Origin: GCA-2716945 sp964342835
GTDB taxonomy: Bacteria; Pseudomonadota; Gammaproteobacteria; GCA-002705445; GCA-002716945
Direction: 5' to 3'
Assembly: GCA_964342835.1 (NCBI GenBank)
Contig: CAYFGJ010000006.1
Span: 1 to 20,252 of the forward strand
Length of the DNA: 20,252 nt
Both the position numbers and the translations under genes were made by a program. The notes under the pieces were generated by a model that was not told the origin of the DNA, did no database searches, and saw only the letters and a list, made by a program, of their open reading frames with translations. This document shows positions 14,575 to 20,252 of this stretch, one piece after another. The number at the start of each line of letters is the position of its first letter. Position 1 is the stretch's first letter.

Positions 14575-16125
14575 GTGATCATAGGTATTTTAAAAGAAGT
14601 AATTGAGTCTGAGAATAGAGTAGCTATAACTCCTGCAGTAGTAACTAAAATTCTAAAATTAGGATATGAAGTACAGATTGAAAAATCAGCTGGGGTTAGG
14701 GCTAATTATACTGATAATTCTTATGAACACGTTGGTGCCAAGATAGTTAATTCACCTGCTGATATCTGGAATCATTCTGATATTGTTATAAAAATTAATC
14801 CTCCATCTAATGGAAGGTATGATGAATTTTCAAAATTTAATAGTAATACTACTTTGATATCATTTTTTTATCCCCGTCAAAATGATGAACATCTAAAATC
14901 TTTGGCTAAAGATAATGTAAATATCTTGGCTATGGACTGTGTACCAAGAATCACAAGAGCACAAAAAATGGATGCGCTTAGCTCAATGTCCAATGTTGCT
15001 GGATCAAGAGCTGTAATAGAAGCTTCACATTTATTTGGTAGATTTTTTGGGGGTCAAATAACAGCGGCTGGTAAAATTTCACCAGCAAAAGTTTTAGTAA
15101 TTGGTGCAGGGGTAGCCGGATTATCAGCTATAGGGGCAGCTGCTAGTTTGGGTGCAATTGTAAGAGCTTTTGATACTCGACCAGAAGTAAAAGAACAAGT
15201 AGAAAGTTTAAGTGCAGAGTTTTTAACTGTAGATATGAAGGAAGACGGTACTGGGAAAGGTGGTTATGCAAAAGTTATGAGTGATGAATATATTGCTGCA
15301 GAACATAAACTCTTTGAGGAACAATGTAAAGATGTAGATATTATCATTACAACCGCACTTATACCTGGTAAAAAAGCACCTATTTTGTTGACAGAAAACA
15401 TGATTAGTTTAATGAAACCAGGAAGTGTCATTGTTGATTTGGCTGCTGAAAGAGGAGGAAATTGTTGTTATACAAAAAGAGATCAAGTAGTTAATAAAAA
15501 AGGTGTAAATATTGTAGGATATACTGATTTACCTTCCAGATTACCAAGTCAATCAAGTCAATTATATGCTACTAATGTTTACCATTTGTTGTCAGATTTA
15601 ACGCCTGAAAAGAATGGCAAGATTAATATAAACATGAAAGATGAAGTTATAAGAGGAATGACTATTATCAAAGAGGGCGAAATTACATTTCCTCCACCAG
15701 TGACTAAAATTTCAACAAAAACTGAAACACCAAAATTGGAAAATATTAAGCAACAAAAGATTTCTATTCCAATAAAATCAACAAAGAAAAGATTCCCAAC
15801 TCTAAAATTTGGACTAGCATTATTAGCTTTAATAGGTATTGGAAGTGTATCGCCACCTTCGTTTATGGCGCATTTTACTGTTTTTGTTTTAGGTTGTTTT
15901 GTTGGGTATATGGTTGTTTGGAATGTAACATCAGCTTTACATACACCTTTGATGTCAGTAACCAATGCTGTAAGCAGTATTATAATTATTGGAGCATTAA
16001 TTCAGATTTCATCAGAAAATATAATTCTGACAATTATGGCTTCTTTAGCCATTTTTATAACAAGCATAAATATTGTAGGTGGTTTTGCTGTTACCAAACG
16101 CATGTTAGAAATGTTTAAGAAATAA
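14575..16125 (+). CDS. pntA: NAD(P) transhydrogenase subunit alpha PntA
   Basis: Together with PntB, couples hydride transfer from NADH to NADP+ to inward proton flow across the inner membrane. The 516-residue protein is the fused proteobacterial form (E. coli about 510). The NAD-binding domain dI runs from MIIGILKEV to about 380, with [17 protein letters not shown], the Rossmann motif GAGVAGL (177-183) and [14 protein letters not shown] Lys-rich linker follows, then about four membrane helices (410-512) including [16 protein letters not shown]. Start: GTG at 14575 follows AAGGA by 5 bases. The next gene pntB begins 5 bases after the stop. Confidence 0.97.
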   Translation: MIIGILKEVIESENRVAITPAVVTKILKLGYEVQIEKSAGVRANYTDNSYEHVGAKIVNSPADIWNHSDIVIKINPPSNGRYDEFSKFNSNTTLISFFYPRQNDEHLKSLAKDNVNILAMDCVPRITRAQKMDALSSMSNVAGSRAVIEASHLFGRFFGGQITAAGKISPAKVLVIGAGVAGLSAIGAAASLGAIVRAFDTRPEVKEQVESLSAEFLTVDMKEDGTGKGGYAKVMSDEYIAAEHKLFEEQCKDVDIIITTALIPGKKAPILLTENMISLMKPGSVIVDLAAERGGNCCYTKRDQVVNKKGVNIVGYTDLPSRLPSQSSQLYATNVYHLLSDLTPEKNGKININMKDEVIRGMTIIKEGEITFPPPVTKISTKTETPKLENIKQQKISIPIKSTKKRFPTLKFGLALLALIGIGSVSPPSFMAHFTVFVLGCFVGYMVVWNVTSALHTPLMSVTNAVSSIIIIGALIQISSENIILTIMASLAIFITSINIVGGFAVTKRMLEMFKK

Positions 16126-16130
16126 TTATT

Positions 16131-17540
16131 ATGGAAATATCTTTAGAATTATCAAAAGCATTATATATAGGAGCCACTATTCTATTTGTTTTAACATTAG
16201 GTGGACTGAGTAATCAGGAATCATCAAGATTAGGTAACATATATGGCATGTTAGGTATGACTATTGCAATTATAGCCACATTATTAGGGCCAAATGTTAC
16301 TAAAAATTTTGGTTTGATATTTTTGTTAATGACTGCTGGTGGATTTATTGGAATTTATTTAGCTAAAAAAGTACAAATGACCGAAATGCCTGAATTGGTA
16401 GCCATATTACATAGTTTAGTTGGGGCTGCAGCTGTATTAGTTGGTTATGTTAATTTTTTAGATGAAAGTATAAATTATGTAGGAGCAGAAAAAACAATAC
16501 ATTATATAGAAATTTATATTGGTATTTTTATAGGGATGATTACGTTTGCTGGATCAATAATAGCATTTGGTAAATTGAGTAGTCTTATTAGTGGAAATCC
16601 TTTAATGCTACCAGCTAAACATACTTTAAATTTACTGATACTTATTTTTATTTTTTATTTTGGATATGAATTTGTAAACCCATTCATGTTTTCTGATACT
16701 CTAACTTCATTAATAATAATGTCAGTTCTTTCTTTCTTATTTGGTGTTCATCTTATTATGGCAATTGGTGGCGCTGATATGCCTGTTGCTGTAAGTATGC
16801 TTAATTCATATTCTGGTTGGGCTGCATCTGCAATGGGATTTATGTTAGGAAATGATTTGCTTATAGTTGTAGGCGCTTTAGTTGGTAGTAGTGGTGCAAT
16901 TTTGAGCTATATAATGTGCAAAGCCATGAATAGAAGTTTTATATCTGTCATTGCCGGAGGTTTTGGTACTGATACATCTTCAAATACGGCGGTAACTACA
17001 GAAGATCAAGGTGAAGTAATATCAATTGAAGCACAAGAAGTTACAGATCTTTTATTGTCATCTAAGAGAGTAATTATAATTCCTGGATATGGATTAGCAG
17101 TAGCACAAGCTCAGTTTATTGTTTATGAAATAGTTAAAATTTTAAAAGAAAAAGGAATAAATGTTAGATTTGCAGTACATCCGGTAGCCGGAAGATTACC
17201 TGGACATATGAATGTTTTACTTGCGGAAGCTAGAGTTCCATATGACATTGTTTTAGAAATGGATGAAATAAATGGAGATTTTTCAGATACTGATATATCA
17301 ATTGTTATTGGTGCAAATGACATTGTTAATCCATCTGCACTTGATGATCCTAATAGTCCTATCGCAGGAATGCCAGTACTTGAATGTTGGAAAGGCAAAA
17401 CATCAATTGTTTTAAAAAGAAGTATGGCAACAGGTTATGCTGGTGTACAAAACCCATTGTTCTTCAAACAGAATACAAGAATGTTATTTGGTGATGCTAA
17501 AGAATCAATGGATGCCGTTTTGGTGGCGTTAAAATCATAA
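16131..17540 (+). CDS. pntB: NAD(P) transhydrogenase subunit beta PntB
   Basis: Provides most of the proton channel (dII) and the NADP(H)-binding domain (dIII) of the transhydrogenase. The 469-residue protein (E. coli 462) has about nine membrane helices in residues 8-265, including His94 in [11 protein letters not shown], a residue known to matter for proton transfer, and [20 protein letters not shown]. The dIII domain has [13 protein letters not shown] (316-328), [30 protein letters not shown] (393-403) and [15 protein letters not shown]. No missing catalytic element is apparent. A lipoprotein gene follows after 3 bases, so the operon continues. Confidence 0.97.
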   Translation: MEISLELSKALYIGATILFVLTLGGLSNQESSRLGNIYGMLGMTIAIIATLLGPNVTKNFGLIFLLMTAGGFIGIYLAKKVQMTEMPELVAILHSLVGAAAVLVGYVNFLDESINYVGAEKTIHYIEIYIGIFIGMITFAGSIIAFGKLSSLISGNPLMLPAKHTLNLLILIFIFYFGYEFVNPFMFSDTLTSLIIMSVLSFLFGVHLIMAIGGADMPVAVSMLNSYSGWAASAMGFMLGNDLLIVVGALVGSSGAILSYIMCKAMNRSFISVIAGGFGTDTSSNTAVTTEDQGEVISIEAQEVTDLLLSSKRVIIIPGYGLAVAQAQFIVYEIVKILKEKGINVRFAVHPVAGRLPGHMNVLLAEARVPYDIVLEMDEINGDFSDTDISIVIGANDIVNPSALDDPNSPIAGMPVLECWKGKTSIVLKRSMATGYAGVQNPLFFKQNTRMLFGDAKESMDAVLVALKS

Positions 17541-17543
17541 AAA

Positions 17544-17993
17544 ATGCAATATATAACGCAATATTTATTTAATAAGAAATATATCTTATTTTTGATGTTT
17601 TTCTTATCATCTTGTGCAACGCTTGATCATAACGAAACTTATTCTTTACAAATCAACACTGTAGATAAAAACAAGAATTTAATTAATGCTGAATGTAAAT
17701 TATTTTCATCAACAACAAATAGAATTGTTGATACTCCAACTAAAATTAATTTTCAAGCTAGCTGTGCCCCTATTAATGTTTTCTGTAAGAAAGGTACCTT
17801 AAATGGAGAACATGGAATTATTCCAAGAATTGAACCACATAATACAGCCGATCTTTTAATAAGCTCTGGATTAGGAGCTGTCTTTGATAGAGTTGTTGAT
17901 GCAACAACGCCGTTTGGATTATTTGTAAGATATGCTCGAAGCGATGATGAAACATGTTTATTACCTAAGAAAATCACTGTAGTTTTAGAGTAA
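17544..17993 (+). CDS. Small lipoprotein of unknown function
   Basis: The 149-residue protein starts with a charged N-terminus, a hydrophobic helix (about 13-22) and the lipobox LSSC with Cys24, so a lipid-anchored envelope protein is likely. The mature part has a beta-rich pattern with Cys51, Cys74 and Cys81 (AECKLF, ASCAPINVFCKKG), followed by a Gly-rich hydrophobic stretch, LISSGLGAVFDRVVDATTPFG. The layout AxCxL, TP, VxCxKxG, GxxxD resembles a widespread but uncharacterised family of small proteobacterial lipoproteins; I place it there only tentatively. It begins 3 bases after pntB and is probably co-transcribed with it, which says little about function. Confidence 0.75.
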   Translation: MQYITQYLFNKKYILFLMFFLSSCATLDHNETYSLQINTVDKNKNLINAECKLFSSTTNRIVDTPTKINFQASCAPINVFCKKGTLNGEHGIIPRIEPHNTADLLISSGLGAVFDRVVDATTPFGLFVRYARSDDETCLLPKKITVVLE

Positions 17994-18013
17994 AATCATG
18001 CTAGTCTGATTAT

Positions 18014-18229
18014 ATGGTTATTATTGCTTTATTTGGAATTGTATTATTTTTAGCTGTTGGTGGTTTTGCTTACAACTTTGGAGGTTGTATTGCAGGATTT
18101 TTAAAATTAAATACTTATAAACAATATATTCAAGTTCTATTTTTAGTGGCTTATGTTTATTTGGTGTATGCAAATCAAGAAGTAGTAATCAATGCCTATA
18201 TGACACCCATCAATAATCTTATTTCTTAA
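18014..18229 (+). CDS. Small two-helix membrane protein, unknown function
   Basis: The 71-residue protein has two hydrophobic segments, about 2-20 (IIALFGIVLFLAVGGFAY) and 38-54 (YIQVLFLVAYVYLVYAN), separated by GGCIAGFLKLNTYK. No family is recognised. It lies 20 bases after the lipoprotein gene on the same strand and shares a 4-base stop overlap (TTAA) with the convergent MORN gene. The exact use of the reading frame up to a neighbouring stop supports a real gene, but no ribosome site is obvious. Confidence 0.6.
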   Translation: MVIIALFGIVLFLAVGGFAYNFGGCIAGFLKLNTYKQYIQVLFLVAYVYLVYANQEVVINAYMTPINNLIS

Positions 18230-18663
18230 TAGTCAACGATTCCGAATAATATTAATACCCACAAGGTAACAGCCGAGACCATAAAACCTATAACAATAAA
18301 ATTTATAATGAAAGTTACAATTCTATATTCTGGAGCCTCTTTTTGATCATTTTCATTGATAAATTGGCCATTTTTCCACACACCTGAATAAGTTCTCCCA
18401 TCACTATATGTCCATAACCCTTCGCCTACAGGTTTACCTTCTATAAAATCACCTTCATAGGTTTTGCCATTTGGAAATGTGTTGATTCCGTGACCATGAG
18501 GCATGTTATTTAGCCACTCACCAACATATGTTCTTCCATTGTGTGATATAAGTGTGCCTTTACCATGTTTGCGATCATTTTTAAATTCACCCTCATAGGT
18601 ATCGCCATTTTCAAGAATTTGTTTCCCTCTAGTGTTAGTTTTATCTGTGTAAGTTATTGTCAT
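18226..18663 (-). CDS. MORN-repeat protein with C-terminal transmembrane helix
   Basis: The 145-residue protein has an N-terminal lead, then about four MORN repeats beginning at Tyr23 (TYEGEFKNDRKHGKGTL), 46 (TYVGEWLNNMPHGHG), 69 (TYEGDFIEGKPVGEG) and 92 (TYSGVWKNGQF). A hydrophobic helix at about 114-142 ends in GIVDY. MORN repeats form elongated beta-hairpin sheets, often at membranes; the exact role cannot be read. There is no signal peptide, so the repeats probably face the cytoplasm with a tail anchor. The ATG follows AGG by about 8 bases. It lies 40 bases downstream of the molybdopterin oxidoreductase gene and may be co-transcribed with it. Confidence 0.85.
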   Translation of the reverse strand: MTITYTDKTNTRGKQILENGDTYEGEFKNDRKHGKGTLISHNGRTYVGEWLNNMPHGHGINTFPNGKTYEGDFIEGKPVGEGLWTYSDGRTYSGVWKNGQFINENDQKEAPEYRIVTFIINFIVIGFMVSAVTLWVLILFGIVDY

Positions 18664-18697
18664 GTTCTAACCTATATTTCATTATAACTATACTTTC

Positions 18698-18713
18698 AAA
18701 AGCTTAAGCTTTT
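18698..18713. repeat. 16-base palindrome spanning the stop codon of the molybdopterin oxidoreductase gene
   Basis: AAAAGCTTAAGCTTTT is a perfect palindrome that can fold as a 6-base stem with loop TTAA. The TAA stop (18704-18706) lies at its centre. In the minus direction it is followed by GAAAG, not a T run, so it is at best a weak terminator or RNA end-protecting hairpin. Confidence 0.45.
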
Positions 18714-20252
18714 TTGATTTGAGCGAGTACAGTATAGAAGATTGGCCCAGCCCCCATATCAGTAAGGTCCTGAGTGTTTAGGGCATTGGCATTAACTCCA
18801 TTTTTAACCAAAGAGCCTTTGTATTGCTTCTGAGTAGAGGCAACTCCATCGAGCATTGAATCCATAATGACAGCATGAGCATAGGTTTCACCTACATTAT
18901 TATATATGCGGCATAAATCTCCATTTTTAATATGTCTCTTTTCTGCATCTTTTTTAGATATCTCAATGGTAGGTCTTGATGCCATATCTCTTAATCTTTT
19001 TACTGGAACAAACGAATTACCAATAAACTGATGAGTAGCAGGTGAGAGTATTTGAATTGGATATTTTTTTCTTAATTTTGTATCAGTAAACTCTTCAATG
19101 TGTTCTGGGTAAGGACCCAAACCAAGTTTTTTTGTATCTTCAGAATAAATTTGTATTTTACCATCTTTGGTTGGCCATCCTTTTTTTAAATAATTACGTC
19201 TTTTGTTATTTACATCACCTTTCATCCATCCTTTCTTTTTCAATTTTTCATAGGTAATTCCCGTAAATAATGGATTGTGTTTTGCATCAATCATATTTTT
19301 AATCATTGATTCATCAGATTCTTTAAAACATTTTTCTTTATATCCCATATACTTTGCTAATAATCTAAATAAATCTTGATTTGATTTACTTTCACCCAAT
19401 GGTTTAATAGCTGGCTGTGAAAGACTGAAGTAATAATGACCGTATGGAGCATTTAAATCTAGATGTTCTAAAGCTGTATCAGCAGGTAAAACAACATCTG
19501 CATAATCACAGCTATCGGTCCAAAAGGTCTCATGTACAACAGTGAATAAATCTTGTCTTTTCAACCCTTTTCTAACACTTGTAGTATCAGGCGCACAATT
19601 GGCTACATCAGAATTCCATACAAATAAACTTTTTATAGGGGGTTTTAATTTTTTATCATTTAGGGCATTTCCAATTTGTATCATATTAATTTCTCTTGGT
19701 TTCCTACCATCTAGTAATTCTGGATGTTGGAGTTTATTTAGATCAACACCCCACATTTCTTCAATACTCCCAACAAATACTCCTGAGCTTTTATTACACC
19801 AAGCACCTGTTATTGCTGGTAATAGCATGATAGCTCTTACCATCATTCCACCATTACGATGTCTGTTAAGGCCATAGTTAGGCCTTATATATGTTTTTTT
19901 AGTAGATGCATATTCTGTCGCTAGTTTTATAATATCTACTTCTTTTATACCTGTTATTCTAGATACTTTCTTAGGTGTGTATTTAGGTAAAATTTTATTT
20001 AAGAATTCTTTGTGACCGGTTGTGTATTTTTTTAGAAATTCTAAATCATGTTTTTTCTTATTAACTATTACATTCATCATGCCTAATGCTAACGCAGCAT
20101 CAGTCCCAGGTTTTGGTTGGATGTGCCAGTCACACATTGCGGACGTTCGCGTCTCTCTTGGATCAATACAGATAATTTTAGCTCCTTTCTTTTTTGCTTC
20201 TTCTACAAAAGGGACCATATGAACATGTGTTGATACAATATTTGTACCCCAT
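18704..20252 (-). CDS. Molybdopterin oxidoreductase (DMSO reductase superfamily), N-terminus outside the window
   Basis: Molybdenum or tungsten bis-MGD enzyme carrying out a redox reaction on an unknown substrate. The coding frame continues through the right edge: residues before Met at 20216 read WGTNIVSTHVH, a typical cofactor-binding stretch, so the gene is 5'-partial. About 515 residues are visible. They include AKKKGAKIICIDPR, KPGTDAALALGMMN, PNYGLNRHRNGG, FVWNSDVANCAPDT, FTVVHETFWTDSCDYADVVLPA and the C-terminal molydopterin dinucleotide-binding domain with SPATHQFIGNSF and ISKKDAEKRHIKNGDLCRIYN. The [4Fe-4S] and active-site ligand region is beyond the edge. It looks closest to uncharacterised single-subunit-like members and not to NarG, NapA or FdhF, but this is a weak judgement. 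Confidence 0.88.
   Translation of the reverse strand, partial: WGTNIVSTHVHMVPFVEEAKKKGAKIICIDPRETRTSAMCDWHIQPKPGTDAALALGMMNVIVNKKKHDLEFLKKYTTGHKEFLNKILPKYTPKKVSRITGIKEVDIIKLATEYASTKKTYIRPNYGLNRHRNGGMMVRAIMLLPAITGAWCNKSSGVFVGSIEEMWGVDLNKLQHPELLDGRKPREINMIQIGNALNDKKLKPPIKSLFVWNSDVANCAPDTTSVRKGLKRQDLFTVVHETFWTDSCDYADVVLPADTALEHLDLNAPYGHYYFSLSQPAIKPLGESKSNQDLFRLLAKYMGYKEKCFKESDESMIKNMIDAKHNPLFTGITYEKLKKKGWMKGDVNNKRRNYLKKGWPTKDGKIQIYSEDTKKLGLGPYPEHIEEFTDTKLRKKYPIQILSPATHQFIGNSFVPVKRLRDMASRPTIEISKKDAEKRHIKNGDLCRIYNNVGETYAHAVIMDSMLDGVASTQKQYKGSLVKNGVNANALNTQDLTDMGAGPIFYTVLAQIKKA

Noticed and set aside
15579..16118. Open frames overlapping the membrane part of pntA (128 residues minus, 74 residues plus)
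   Set aside because: pntA is intact and conserved through this stretch; the alternative translations are low-complexity and lack starts with ribosome sites.
20022..20222. Plus-strand frame antisense to the molybdopterin oxidoreductase
   Set aside because: The minus-strand frame has clear family motifs across this region and continues past the window edge, so the plus frame is a shadow.
1..20252. CRISPR arrays, insertion sequences, prophage or toxin-antitoxin genes
   Set aside because: No regularly spaced repeats, transposase motifs, terminal inverted repeats with target duplications, or toxin-like small gene pairs were seen anywhere in the window.

Overview
The window is about 20 kb of very AT-rich DNA, roughly 30% GC by eye. 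It is packed with genes and has no insertion sequences, phage genes or CRISPR arrays. Gene order points to a gamma- or betaproteobacterium with a streamlined genome, such as a free-living marine lineage or a symbiont relative. The diagnostic blocks are glnA-glnL-glnG, a glycyl-tRNA synthetase followed by gmhB and plsC, thiS-thiG-trmB, the Tas aldo-keto reductase and pntA-pntB. I cannot name the clade from sequence alone.

Layout, left to right. (1) 1-3216, minus strand: the nitrogen-control operon glnA-glnL-glnG (glnG runs off the left edge). A hairpin lies between glnA and glnL, and a sigma-54 promoter with two NtrC-type boxes lies upstream of glnA. (2) 3293-5940, plus: a single-chain class II glycyl-tRNA synthetase, a GmhB-like HAD phosphatase and a PlsC-type acyltransferase, all overlapping. 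(3) 5945-8407: tas (minus) divergent from a SulP anion transporter (plus) that has no STAS domain and appears to start at ATT. (4) 8410-10017, minus: thiS-thiG-trmB. (5) 10086-10158, plus: tRNA-Thr(CGU). (6) 10161-13526: an envelope-type group made of a 652-residue polytopic protein resembling a GT-C glycosyltransferase, a DPM1-like family 2 glycosyltransferase and a TVP38/TMEM64 membrane protein. (7) 13622-18229, plus: an IspA-like prenyl diphosphate synthase, pntA-pntB, a small lipoprotein and a 71-residue membrane protein. (8) 18226-20252, minus: a MORN-repeat protein with a C-terminal membrane anchor, and a molybdopterin oxidoreductase cut by the right edge.

How the genes work together. 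The gln block is an NtrB/NtrC circuit driving glutamine synthetase transcription, but the enzyme has Phe where the adenylylated Tyr normally sits, so transcriptional control seems kept while covalent control seems lost. The GlyRS block keeps the usual glyS-gmhB-plsC neighbourhood, but the usual two-subunit GlyRS is replaced by the unrelated one-chain type. The DPM1-like enzyme could load a polyprenyl phosphate used by the GT-C-like protein. PntAB would balance NADPH against the proton gradient.

I did not find a clearly new multi-gene system. The strongest leads are the glutamine synthetase substitution, the GlyRS replacement, the ATT-initiated STAS-less SulP, the shortened first aspartate motif of the prenyl synthase and the GT-C/GT2/TVP38 group.
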